This document shows positions 17,801 through 26,250 of a stretch of 64,000 nucleotides of DNA, one piece after another. The number at the start of each line of letters is the position of its first letter. Position 1 is the stretch's first letter. The notes beneath the pieces are model-generated. The model made no database searches. It was not told where the DNA came from and saw only the letters and a program-made list of their open reading frames with translations. The translations under genes were made by a program, and so were the position numbers. This stretch comes from Myroides odoratus DSM 2801 (GTDB lineage: Bacteria; Bacteroidota; Bacteroidia; Flavobacteriales; Flavobacteriaceae), in contig NZ_CM001437.1 of the NCBI RefSeq assembly GCF_000243275.1, positions 3,483,629-3,547,628 on the forward strand, given 5' to 3'.

Positions 17801-17917
17801 TGCATCTGTACCCCGTCATTTTAAATTGTGGTACAAATGTCATGCGAAATAGCATAACAGTAAAAGACAGATTATTTATTGATATAATAAATTAGATCCT
17901 TGCATTCATAAGGGGGT
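17801..17917 (+). repeat. Dispersed degenerate repeat, copy 1
   Basis: This stretch aligns with 25906-26031: both begin TGCATNTGTACC, share ACAAATG, then AGTAAAAGA, a TTGTTT/TTATTT stretch, ATAATAAAT and end GCATTCATA-GGGGG. Part of it could be translated (PASVPRHFKLWYKCHA against TAFVPHYFKMQHKCST), so it may be the tail of two decayed paralogous genes. The rest of 17704-18128 shows nothing. Confidence 0.5.
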
Positions 17918-18128
17918 AAGTTAGTTTTTTGTATCATGGACAGTGAAAATGTCTTGTAAAAAAATACCTCTTTGTATGGTAGATGGTTTTTTGATGAAAA
18001 ACACGAGTGAGAAGCGTTACGCTAAGTGACGTATTTTGATGGGGATAAGGTGGACAGAGCAAAATAAAAGGAGCCATTTGTAAAAGTTAGCTGAAGAAAC
18101 TCGTTCTTTGTAAGATGAAAAAAAGAGG

Positions 18129-18201
18129 TGAAATAAGTTAACTACTCCAAGTTATTTCAACCTGATACAATGGAGTATTGGAAATACTGGGCTTTCAGCC
18201 C
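18129..18201 (+). promoter_or_regulatory. Structured leader of the DEAD-box helicase gene
   Basis: Three pairings lie before the ATG: TGAAATAA/TTATTTCA (18129-18136 with 18152-18159), TACTCCA/TGGAGTA (18143-18149 with 18171-18177), which overlaps the first and so is mutually exclusive with it, and a tight GGGCT-TTC-AGCCC hairpin 8 bases before the start. RNA helicase genes are often controlled through their leader, for example by cold or by their own product; this is inference. Confidence 0.4.
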
Positions 18202-18208
18202 ATCGACT

Positions 18209-19432
18209 ATGACTTTTAAACAATTAAATATAATTCAACCCATCCTAAATGCAATTGAGAAAATAGGATATGATCAACCTACTGCAATACAAGCAAAGAG
18301 TATCCCATTTATTTTACAAGGACATGATATCATAGGATGTGCCCAAACGGGGACGGGAAAAACAGCCTCTTTTTCCATTCCTATTTTACAGCTGTTACAG
18401 CAGCAAGTAAACCCCAAAAAAGGAATTCGGTCGCTTATTTTAACCCCTACAAGGGAGTTAGCCATCCAGATTGATGAGAATTTTAAAGCTTATGGGGCAC
18501 AACTAAAAATAAAACACGTGGCTATTTTTGGCGGAGTGTCTCAACACAAACAAGTAGGACAACTTAGACGGGGTGTGGATGTTGTTATCGCAACTCCAGG
18601 TCGTTTGTTGGATTTGTTGAATCAACAGTTGATTTCACTCCAACACGTAGAAATTGTGGTACTAGATGAGGCTGACCGTATGTTGGATATGGGATTTGTC
18701 AAAGATGTGAATAAAATATTTACCAAGATCCCTACAAAAAGACAAACGCTATTTTTCTCGGCAACGATGCCTCCGGAGATTAAAAAATTAGTCATGCAAC
18801 TCGTAAGGAACCCAAAAGAAGTGCATGTATCTCCGGTTTCTTCTACTGCTGGAACGATTGAACAAGGTGTTTATTTTGCAGAAAAAGACGACAAACTAGA
18901 TTTGCTTTTTTCTATATTGAAGGATGCGTCTATCCAGCGCTCTTTGGTGTTTACACGAACGAAGTTCGGAGCAGATCGATTGGCAAAAAAATTGGTGAGC
19001 ATGGGGCTTTCTGCTGCTGCTATCCATGGTAATAAATCACAAAATGCTCGACAACGAGCGCTTAGCGATTTTAAAGCGAATAAAATACGCGTATTAATTG
19101 CTACAGATATTGCTGCTCGAGGTATTGACATAGAGGAATTACCTCATGTAGTAAATTACGAATTACCCAATATTCCCGAAAGTTATGTACACCGCATTGG
19201 ACGTACCGGACGCGCAGGCGCTTCAGGTGTTGCAGTTTCTTTTTGTGGAACAGATGAAATCAAAGAGTTAAAAAAGATAGAAAAGGTTATTGGCATTAAA
19301 ATCCCTGTACTGTCAACTACATTTCCTTTATCAGAACCGCAACCCGAGGTAAAAGTAAAGCAGGTTAAGAAGCGACATAAACGCAACAATAGACCTAGAA
19401 AACGCCCGGGACAAAGTGATAAACAAGCCTAA
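18209..19432 (+). CDS. DEAD-box RNA helicase, RhlE-like
   Basis: I start at the ATG at 18209 (MTFKQLNIIQPIL), which opens the Q-motif region; the longer frame adds 13 unrelated residues over the leader hairpin. All helicase motifs are visible: Q motif (GYDQPTAIQ), AQTGTGKTA, PTRELAIQ, TPGR, DEAD, SAT, FTRTK, ATDIAARGID and HRIGRTGRAG. A short basic tail (KKRHKRNNRPRKRPG) follows, as in RhlE-type proteins. It unwinds RNA with ATP, probably in ribosome assembly or RNA decay at low temperature. Single gene with its own terminator. Confidence 0.92.
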   Translation: MTFKQLNIIQPILNAIEKIGYDQPTAIQAKSIPFILQGHDIIGCAQTGTGKTASFSIPILQLLQQQVNPKKGIRSLILTPTRELAIQIDENFKAYGAQLKIKHVAIFGGVSQHKQVGQLRRGVDVVIATPGRLLDLLNQQLISLQHVEIVVLDEADRMLDMGFVKDVNKIFTKIPTKRQTLFFSATMPPEIKKLVMQLVRNPKEVHVSPVSSTAGTIEQGVYFAEKDDKLDLLFSILKDASIQRSLVFTRTKFGADRLAKKLVSMGLSAAAIHGNKSQNARQRALSDFKANKIRVLIATDIAARGIDIEELPHVVNYELPNIPESYVHRIGRTGRAGASGVAVSFCGTDEIKELKKIEKVIGIKIPVLSTTFPLSEPQPEVKVKQVKKRHKRNNRPRKRPGQSDKQA

Positions 19433-19441
19433 GTCAAGAGA

Positions 19442-19477
19442 ACTCCTAAGCAATTGAAAGGAGTGATTCTTTTTTTA
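19442..19477 (+). terminator. Terminator hairpin
   Basis: ACTCCT/AGGAGT with an 11-base loop, then GATTC and seven T. A second hairpin TCCCCC/GGGGGA follows at about 19488-19507. Confidence 0.6.
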
Positions 19478-19682
19478 TATGAGTCCCCCTTGTTTAGTAT
19501 AGGGGGATTATCCTTGTTTGTATAACGGCTTAGAGACGGAAGAAACGCAAGAATAAAATAACTTCGCATATATGAGCGCTCGTTCAAATACCGCTTCATT
19601 TTCCTTAAAAAAAGGAAAAAAAGCCTGTTTTTTGATGTTTAATTCAATTCAATTGCTGAACTTTGAATAAATACCATTACGT

Positions 19683-20546
19683 ATGATAGACAATCAAATT
19701 AATGCAGATGAGTTTGTTTCCAAGTTCATGGACATGAGTAGGAACCATTTGATCTATATCCGTACTCCAATTAAAATTTTTTCTCTTAAGGATATTGCAC
19801 CTTACCTCAAAATTCCAATTCCGCCTATTTTCTTTGGGTACAATTTATTGATTCACCTAACTAAAGGCTATTTTACCCAACGAATTGATTCGACTACGTT
19901 TACGGTAGAGGCGCCTGCGGTATTGCTGTGTAACTATGGTTATATTTCAGCTATTGAATCTGTGGACAAATCGGCAGAAGGGTATTGTGTGCTGATTAAA
20001 GAACACGCAATGACTTCCATGTTTCGCGAAACACAGATTTTAAATATTTTTACTATCTCTCCGTTGCTCAACCTCAATGCGCAAAACAGTGCGGCACTTA
20101 GTAGTCTGCTTGATTTATTGTATAGCGAAATTCACAGCGATAAACCCTATAAAGAGCTGTATGAAAGCTTGTTCAAAACCATTGCATTGAAGGTAATTAA
20201 ACTGTCAGATTCGACGACATCCATTGAGCGTAGACAAGAGATTGCCATTGCGTTCAAACAACTCGTTCATTTGCACTTTAGCAAGCATAAGACCGTCGAT
20301 TTTTATGCGGATCAACTCAAAGTGTCAATCAATTACTTGAATCGCTGTGTTTCTGCTGTGTATCAAAAATCATCCAAGCAACTTATCTTGGAAATTGCCA
20401 TTATTCACAGCCAACTGTTACTGCTGGAAACCAATAAAAGTATTGCAACCATTGCTTATGAACTCGATTTTGTCGATCCGTCTTATTTTGCTCGACTTTT
20501 TAAAAAACACGTGGGAATTACTCCTTCAGCATACAGGAAGATATAA
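19683..20546 (+). CDS. AraC-family transcriptional regulator
   Basis: The N-terminal 160 residues form a cupin-like sensor part. The C-terminal 100 residues are a double helix-turn-helix: first unit HKTVDFYADQLKVSINYLNRC, linker, second unit SIATIAYELDFVDPSYFARLFKKHVGITPSAYRK, which is the AraC signature. It probably controls the acyl-CoA dehydrogenase gene 200 bases downstream or a distant target; its ligand is unknown. Confidence 0.88.
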   Translation: MIDNQINADEFVSKFMDMSRNHLIYIRTPIKIFSLKDIAPYLKIPIPPIFFGYNLLIHLTKGYFTQRIDSTTFTVEAPAVLLCNYGYISAIESVDKSAEGYCVLIKEHAMTSMFRETQILNIFTISPLLNLNAQNSAALSSLLDLLYSEIHSDKPYKELYESLFKTIALKVIKLSDSTTSIERRQEIAIAFKQLVHLHFSKHKTVDFYADQLKVSINYLNRCVSAVYQKSSKQLILEIAIIHSQLLLLETNKSIATIAYELDFVDPSYFARLFKKHVGITPSAYRKI

Positions 20547-20757
20547 TTTTAGTTGTAGGTTAAAGATGCACGATTTGTCCTAGTTTTAATCTAAACTATC
20601 ATATTTGTTTCGCTATCAGCTCCTTAAATTTGTTCAAAGTGATGTTTGATCGTTTTTATCCTTATAGATGACTCAATCGTTAATCGATTTTTCAGTACAT
20701 AGGGGAGGAAATTGTCAAACCGCTGTAGATTTTTTAATTGAAAAAAAGGAGATAGTT

Positions 20758-22254
20758 ATGCATGCAGTAATAGAACACATCGATTTTAGTACCTATATCG
20801 CAGAATTCAAGAAGCGATTGAAGTATTTGTTTCGCGAAAAATACAATTATAATGATATGGGGTTAACCCGTGATTTTCCAGCTGAGTTAATGGAGGAAAT
20901 CATGGAAGAAAAGCCATTGGCAGTGGCTATTCCGACCATGCACGGTGGACGAGGAGTACAAGTAAAAGAATGCTTGCAAATACTTGCTGCTGCTTCGTAT
21001 GAGTCGTTGCCCTTGTCGTTGATGTTTGGGATTAACATTGCGCTTTTTTTGGAACCTCTAGCGAAGTACGGCCAGCCAGCTGTACAGCAACGCGTATTTC
21101 AGCAGTTTATGGAAAACAAGGCCATGGGAGGTTTGATGATTACGGAAAAAGCTCACGGCAGTGATGCCTTGAATATGAAAACGGCTTTTGAGCAGAAAGA
21201 GGACATGTTTCACATTAAAGGACAAAAACACTGGCAAGGTTTGAGTGGTGCAGCTGACTTTTGGTTAGTAACGGCAAGAGAGTGTAAACCTAATGGCGAA
21301 TTATCTCGCGATATTGATTTTTTTGTTTCTGAAAACAACAGAGCGGAACAACATATTCCCATGACGCATCGCTACAATAACCTTGGACTGTATGCGATTC
21401 CTTATGGTATTAATGAAATTGATATTGCCGTTCCTTCAGAACAAAAATTAGTAACCGAAAGTACGGGAATTAAATTAATGCTCGATACGCTACACCGCAG
21501 TAGGTTGCAATTTCCAGGAATGGGGTTGGGCTTTATTCAAAGGCTATTAGACGAATCATTGGCGCATTGTCAAGAAAGACAAGTAGGAGGTGTTCCACTA
21601 TTGAGTATTGATTCCGTGAAAAATCAAATTGCCAAGATTCAAGCGGCTTACACGCTATGTTCAGGGATGTGTATTTTCAGTGTAGCGACTAGTGGCATTG
21701 AGAACGACTTGGCTTCGATGAGTATTGAGGCGAATGTACTCAAAGCGGTTGTGACGGATTTAATGCAAGAATCGGCTCAAATTAGCTTGCAATTAGCAGG
21801 GGCAAATGGGTATCGCTTAGACCATATTGCAGGACGATCTTTAGTTGATTGTAGACCTTTCCAAATTTTTGAGGGATCCAATGAGATGCTGTATACGCAA
21901 ATTGCGGAAGGCATTGTAAAGTTGATGCGAAAAGCGAAGGAAACCAATTTATATCGCTTTTTACAAGGGTATGAACGCACGAATCTAAGTGTGGATTTAT
22001 TTCAAATGTACTTCAATTTTACAGTGGATAGTGCTGTAAAACAGCGTAATATGTTGCTTATTGGCAAGATGCTTTCTCGCGTTATTGCCTTTCAATTTGT
22101 GTTGCAAATGGACGATTTTAATTCCCAACTAGTGGAGATTACCCGTCAACAGGTTGAAGCTGATTTAGCCGCTTTTTACGGACAATTTAAAACCCAGAAT
22201 GATGTGGACCCTATCTTGGATTATCAAGTAAATTCAGATTGGACGCGTTTTTAA
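20758..22254 (+). CDS. Acyl-CoA dehydrogenase family protein
   Basis: The protein has the order of the flavoprotein dehydrogenase fold: helical N-terminus, the beta domain with GGLMITEKAHGSDALNMKT (FAD-contact T/S-E stretch) and GLSGAADFWLVTA, then the C-terminal helices with SRLQFPGMGLGF and the adenine-contact motif FEGSNEMLYTQIAEG. It oxidises an acyl-CoA-like substrate with FAD. I prefer the ATG at 20758, which has GGAGA seven bases before it; an in-frame ATG at 20668 would add 30 residues. An extra C-terminal helical domain of about 90 residues makes it longer (about 498 aa) than short-chain enzymes of about 380 aa. Substrate unknown. Confidence 0.85.
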   Translation: MHAVIEHIDFSTYIAEFKKRLKYLFREKYNYNDMGLTRDFPAELMEEIMEEKPLAVAIPTMHGGRGVQVKECLQILAAASYESLPLSLMFGINIALFLEPLAKYGQPAVQQRVFQQFMENKAMGGLMITEKAHGSDALNMKTAFEQKEDMFHIKGQKHWQGLSGAADFWLVTARECKPNGELSRDIDFFVSENNRAEQHIPMTHRYNNLGLYAIPYGINEIDIAVPSEQKLVTESTGIKLMLDTLHRSRLQFPGMGLGFIQRLLDESLAHCQERQVGGVPLLSIDSVKNQIAKIQAAYTLCSGMCIFSVATSGIENDLASMSIEANVLKAVVTDLMQESAQISLQLAGANGYRLDHIAGRSLVDCRPFQIFEGSNEMLYTQIAEGIVKLMRKAKETNLYRFLQGYERTNLSVDLFQMYFNFTVDSAVKQRNMLLIGKMLSRVIAFQFVLQMDDFNSQLVEITRQQVEADLAAFYGQFKTQNDVDPILDYQVNSDWTRF

Positions 22255-22286
22255 ACGAAGGCGTTTCGCTTTTAAATTATATAAAA

Positions 22287-22317
22287 GAGTCAAGTAGTTT
22301 ACTGCTTGACTTTTTTT
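22287..22317 (+). terminator. Intrinsic terminator
   Basis: AGTCAAGTAG and CTGCTTGACT pair (one G-T) around a short loop, followed by seven T, 35 bases after the dehydrogenase stop. Between here and the promoter at 22613 I see only a spurious short frame. Confidence 0.85.
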
Positions 22318-22612
22318 GGGGTTGTATTGTTCGATTGCAGGAGTCTGACTTTGCTCTGTTTTTGCAGTTTGAAACTCTTGTCGTTAATCCGAAATAGTAA
22401 AAAGGGAGCCATAAAAAAGCGTTTTAAAAAGGCACTAGGTTCCTTTGAACAGCAAACTTTTGCCTATTTATATCCCAAAAGGGGAAATAGCTTGGTGTTT
22501 AACGTCGAAAAATAGAAATTGCCTTTTCACGCATAAAATAGCTTCAGTTTTCAACTTGATGTCCTTTGGTAGTTATGTTGCATTTTTATAAAAATTAACA
22601 TTATCTTAGCCG

Positions 22613-22620
22613 TATCTTTG
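22613..22620 (+). promoter_or_regulatory. Bacteroidetes-type -7 box
   Basis: TATCTTTG, 22 bases before the ATG at 22643. The -33 element is poor. Confidence 0.5.
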
Positions 22621-22642
22621 AAAAACCATTAAACGAAAAAAT

Positions 22643-23179
22643 ATGAAAATTGGAGAAGATGCTTTAGGAGTAAGCAAAAAAGACGCCATCAAGATTGTAA
22701 GCTTAGTTATTGTAACGTATATTTTTTTAGGGGTACTAATGGATTGGCTATTTGATCGTAGCCTAGTTGCATGGTATTACTATTTAATAAAAGGGGTGCT
22801 TTTTGGTGTATTTTTCTCCTTGGTGTTTTACTTCTTTATCGAGAAGATGACTAAGGGAATCTTACTTAAATTAGATTTACCCTTAGAAGAAGGGGAAGTC
22901 TTAGAAGCTTATGGCGTTGCCAACTTGTTTTTAAAAGGACAGGCCGTTGGTGGAAAACTGGGGATAACTCAAGACTATTTACTCTTCCATTCACACAAGT
23001 TTAATTTTACAAAGAAAACGGTACGCATTGCCTTTGCCGATGTGCAAACCATCCAACCTTGCAGAACCATGGGGGTGATTGACAACGGTTTAAAGGTGAA
23101 ATTAGCGGATCAAGAATGTCGTTTTGTAGTTAATGATCGAGCAAAATGGATGGAATTGTTGCAGGTGAAACTAAAGTAA
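22643..23179 (+). CDS. Membrane protein with PH/GRAM-like cytoplasmic domain
   Basis: Two transmembrane helices near the N-terminus (AIKIVSLVIVTYIFLGVLMDW and LIKGVLFGVFFSLVFYFFI) are followed by a soluble domain of about 100 residues with GVANLFLKGQAVGGKLGITQDYLLFHSH, VRIAFADVQTIQPC and GLKVKLADQECRFVV. The strand order and the G-x-L-x-I-T and I-x-F-x-D-I-x-x-I motifs are those of GRAM/PH-like domains. These sense lipids or serve as interaction modules. The 23180-23398 gap shows no gene. Confidence 0.65.
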   Translation: MKIGEDALGVSKKDAIKIVSLVIVTYIFLGVLMDWLFDRSLVAWYYYLIKGVLFGVFFSLVFYFFIEKMTKGILLKLDLPLEEGEVLEAYGVANLFLKGQAVGGKLGITQDYLLFHSHKFNFTKKTVRIAFADVQTIQPCRTMGVIDNGLKVKLADQECRFVVNDRAKWMELLQVKLK

Positions 23180-23398
23180 AAAGTGATCTTTAACTAAGAG
23201 ACATACAACAGTCGCTGTAAAAAATAGTTTACTGTAGGAATGAATTTCGAAATAATAGATAAGATTATGCTTTAAATAATTGAAAATGAGTAATTTAAAT
23301 TTAAAATTGTCATCTACTGTTTTTAAGTTATTTATGATATTTTCGAATGTTAACAGCAAACAAAGACAGTTTTTCAATTCATGTAAGAATAGACGGCT

Positions 23399-23950
23399 AT
23401 GAATCAAATAACCTTGAATGATACTACATTAGTGCTGAAAGTAAAAAAGAGTACGCTTTTTGCTCGTGTAATTTTGTACATCATTACATTCCTTTCAGCT
23501 GCTTTACCTATAGGTGGATTTGTCATAAATATTGTCAATGGGGAATCATTTAAATTTTTTAATCTAATTGCTTTACTTCTCGGTGGGTTAATCTTTTATT
23601 TTATGTTGCGAATTGCCTTGTGGAATACGTGTGGAAAAGAGATAATCACTATGTTGGATAATAAACTAATCTATATAGCGGATTATAATTGGTTTAAGGA
23701 TAAAGTAACGGAATTCTCTTTTAAAAAAATTCAGTTCACCTCGCATCAAGTTGGATATGAAGAAGACAATAAAGGCGTATTAGTGATCAACTTTGATAAA
23801 AATGTTACTTTAGAAACGGTTACGAAATTAGATCTCGCAGAGCTTGCTACGCTAATAACTCAATTAAATAAAAACCGCAACTCCAGTTTAAATTATTGGA
23901 ATACGTACAATTCTTTTTATTATTTTCACGATTATACTTTTAGGATGTAA
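23399..23950 (+). CDS. Membrane protein with PH-like C-terminus
   Basis: Two hydrophobic helices (LFARVILYIITFLSAALPIGGFV and LIALLLGGLIFYFMLRIAL) lie between a short N-terminal beta strand region and a C-terminal part of about 110 residues with KEIITMLDNKLIYIADYNWF, VTEFSFKKIQFTSHQVG and GVLVINFDKNVTL. It is like several small Bacteroidetes proteins of unknown function with a PH-like domain split by two helices, and it resembles its upstream neighbour in layout. No function can be given. Confidence 0.6.
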   Translation: MNQITLNDTTLVLKVKKSTLFARVILYIITFLSAALPIGGFVINIVNGESFKFFNLIALLLGGLIFYFMLRIALWNTCGKEIITMLDNKLIYIADYNWFKDKVTEFSFKKIQFTSHQVGYEEDNKGVLVINFDKNVTLETVTKLDLAELATLITQLNKNRNSSLNYWNTYNSFYYFHDYTFRM

Positions 23951-24076
23951 TCAACGAAAGGAGCAACAAAAGGCAGATAGAAGATAATCAAAGAGACCTA
24001 TTTCAGTTGACATTGCGTATTGAAATAGGCTATCTAAAAGTATAACATTCAGTAGTACTAAAAACACCTCCAAAAT

Positions 24077-24490
24077 ATGAGTTATGACTTAATGGTTTTT
24101 AAAAAAGAAGCCGCACCCAAGTATAGAACTGACTTTATGAAATGGTATGATCATCAAACAACATGGACAGAAAATCACGGTTATGATGACCCAAAAAATA
24201 CCGCTCTCGAATTAAGCAATTGGTATATAGAAATGATTAAAACATTTCCGGATATGAATGGAAATGATATAGAGGACGAGGATCTTGAAGGTGCTTATGA
24301 ATCTGACTATTGTATTGGAAAAGATGTCATCTATGTTGCTTTTGCGTGGTCTGTTGCAGAAGAGGCATACAATAAAATGTATGAATTAGCGGCAAAACAC
24401 GGGGTTGGTTTTTTTGACGTATCGAGTGAGGAAGGAGCTATCTTATTTCCTGAAAATGGAAAATTAGTGTCGATAGATGCTAAAGTATAA
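24077..24490 (+). CDS. Hypothetical protein, MSYDLMVF family
   Basis: The start MSYDLMVFKKEAAP is characteristic of a family of small cytoplasmic proteins found beside polymorphic-toxin and immunity genes. Further features are KWYDHQTTW, the acidic loop GNDIEDEDLEGAYESDYC and the C-terminal GVGFFDVSSEEGAILFP. An immunity role is plausible from the company it keeps but is not proven. Confidence 0.65.
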   Translation: MSYDLMVFKKEAAPKYRTDFMKWYDHQTTWTENHGYDDPKNTALELSNWYIEMIKTFPDMNGNDIEDEDLEGAYESDYCIGKDVIYVAFAWSVAEEAYNKMYELAAKHGVGFFDVSSEEGAILFPENGKLVSIDAKV

Positions 24491-24520
24491 GGTTGAACTA
24501 TTTTAGTATCCACATCATCA

Positions 24521-25288
24521 ATGCACGCTATTATGCAATCGAATAAACAACCGCATACCAGTTATCGACCACAGTTGAACTATGTGCTGCTGCTAATCAT
24601 TATATTGTTTTCTATCTCTTCATTTTCTCAATGTGATAAAAAACTTTTGACTGGCACATTTGCAAGTATTCCTTTTACTTTGCGTTGCCCTGGGTATCAA
24701 TATTCTTTTTCACCCCATAATACAACGGAAGTATTGGATATTTTAGGTCACAATGATATCAATTTAGTAAAGCGCGAGTTCTCGGCTGTAGAAGCTCATA
24801 TTAAAGAACACGTGTTGAAGAACACAAATGCGTATTTTTTGGAGCATTTGAATTTTTATACATTAGAAATTGTTGATTTAGATCGCGCAGATGATTTTCA
24901 ACACAGAGTCCCTACAGTGGATCTAACGCAGTGTCGAGCTAAATATACAATAGATTATTATTTTGAGCCTCTTGAAAATGTAAAGTACTGTGTTGGTTTT
25001 GCCCTCGATGAAAAAATGAACATCATCAGTGCAGATAATTTTCCTAAAGGAAAGGTAAAACCCTTTCAAAATACAACGGTTTGTGCTCTCTACGATTTAG
25101 GTGAAACGTATTTAAACCTTCCTACTACCGATTTAGAACTAATTGTTCATAAAAATGAATTTTATTGGAGTTTGTTGGAAAAAGCGAACTACGAAAGGGG
25201 AGAAAATAAACGACAAAGAATACTTATTAATGCCGCGGATTTGAGTGATTATCTTCTTCTTGATGTTGTTCGTTATGTTGATTTTTAA
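24521..25288 (+). CDS. Hypothetical exported protein, 255 aa
   Basis: The N-terminus has a long polar stretch before the hydrophobic core (LNYVLLLIIILFSISSFSQ), so it is either a signal peptide with a long n-region or started too early; an ATG 12 bases downstream is in frame. The mature part has four cysteines (QCDKKLL, RCPGYQY, QCRAKYTI, KYCVGFAL) and one further CALYDLG. No domain is recognised. It begins 30 bases after the previous gene and may share its transcript. Confidence 0.55.
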   Translation: MHAIMQSNKQPHTSYRPQLNYVLLLIIILFSISSFSQCDKKLLTGTFASIPFTLRCPGYQYSFSPHNTTEVLDILGHNDINLVKREFSAVEAHIKEHVLKNTNAYFLEHLNFYTLEIVDLDRADDFQHRVPTVDLTQCRAKYTIDYYFEPLENVKYCVGFALDEKMNIISADNFPKGKVKPFQNTTVCALYDLGETYLNLPTTDLELIVHKNEFYWSLLEKANYERGENKRQRILINAADLSDYLLLDVVRYVDF

Positions 25289-25395
25289 TTGTATTATTCG
25301 TAGTTGTATGTCCTGTATACAAGCGGGATTTCGCTATGTTCTATCTAGTATTGAATAGCTATAGCAAGAAATAAATTTATTCATTCAAAAAAATA

Positions 25396-25803
25396 ATGAT
25401 TATGCCCTTTCCAATTGAACTTACCTATATTAAACAGACAGAAGATGAATTAGGTGTTTTGTTTCCTGATGATTTTAAAGCTAAAATGATGCAAGAAAAT
25501 GGGGGAGAACTATCAACCGAAGAGGATGATTGGCAGTTGTATCCTTTTTTTGATCGATCTGATAAAAAAAGAATGAGTCGCACCTGTAATCATATCGGTT
25601 TAGAGACGAAACAAGCCCAAGCGTGGCGCAATTTTCCCATTAATGCCATAGCAATTGCTTCCAATGGAAGCGGCGATCACTTAATTCTACTACCAGAAGC
25701 TGGCAATGAAAAACAACTGAGTGAGGTGATTTATGCTTGGTGGCACGAGGAGGGAATTCCTCAAAAAGTGGCAGATAGTATAGAGGATTTAGTCAATGAA
25801 TAA
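25396..25803 (+). CDS. SMI1/KNR4 family (SUKH-1) immunity-like protein
   Basis: The 135 residues cover one SUKH domain: TYIKQTEDELGVLFPDDFKAKMMQENGGEL, then DWQLYPFFDRSDKKR, and the strand AIAIASNGSGDHLILLP, a form of the family's xGxGxxG-D stretch. An ATG six bases downstream is an alternative start. SUKH-1 proteins bind and neutralise nuclease-type secreted toxins. It is an orphan here. Domain call is good, partner unknown. Confidence 0.8.
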   Translation: MIMPFPIELTYIKQTEDELGVLFPDDFKAKMMQENGGELSTEEDDWQLYPFFDRSDKKRMSRTCNHIGLETKQAQAWRNFPINAIAIASNGSGDHLILLPEAGNEKQLSEVIYAWWHEEGIPQKVADSIEDLVNE

Positions 25804-25905
25804 AAGAGGAGTGATTATATAAACATAAAATAGCTGTTATAACCGCTACTCTTTGTGTATTAAAATAGAATGTATTGTAGAAGAACAACAAGATTTAATT
25901 TGTAC

Positions 25906-26031
25906 TGCATTTGTACCACATTATTTTAAAATGCAGCACAAATGCAGTACTCAATATAGAAAAACTTATAAAAGTAAAAGATAGGTTGTTTACGTGATAC
26001 AATAAATCAGATTTTAGCATTCATAGGGGGT
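25906..26031 (+). repeat. Dispersed degenerate repeat, copy 2
   Basis: Counterpart of 17801-17917. It lies 100 bases after the SUKH gene, while copy 1 lies about 100 bases after the helical secreted gene, so both mark the 3' side of an immunity-type gene. The rest of 25804-26250 has no gene. Confidence 0.5.
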
Positions 26032-26250
26032 TATGCCGATTTTGCGTGCTTTTTCACAATACTTTTTTCAAAATAATTCAAACGAAAATCAACTAAATGA
26101 TTTTAACAGATTAATGATAAGTAATATGAGGTTTTTGTACGAAATTGATAATTAGATATTAGACTTGTATTTGTGATTTTAGATTGAAATAAATAGACTT
26201 TTATCTATTATAAAATATTTTTTTTACTATGAATGTTTAGGTAATTGATT

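Noticed and set aside
22306..22515. Plus-strand open frame of 69 codons
   Set aside because: It overlaps the T-run of a strong terminator, starts inside it, and its translation has no protein-like pattern.
23171..23407. Minus-strand frame of 78 codons between two membrane-protein genes
   Set aside because: AT-rich, hydrophobic without a coherent layout, no promoter or terminator; probably chance.
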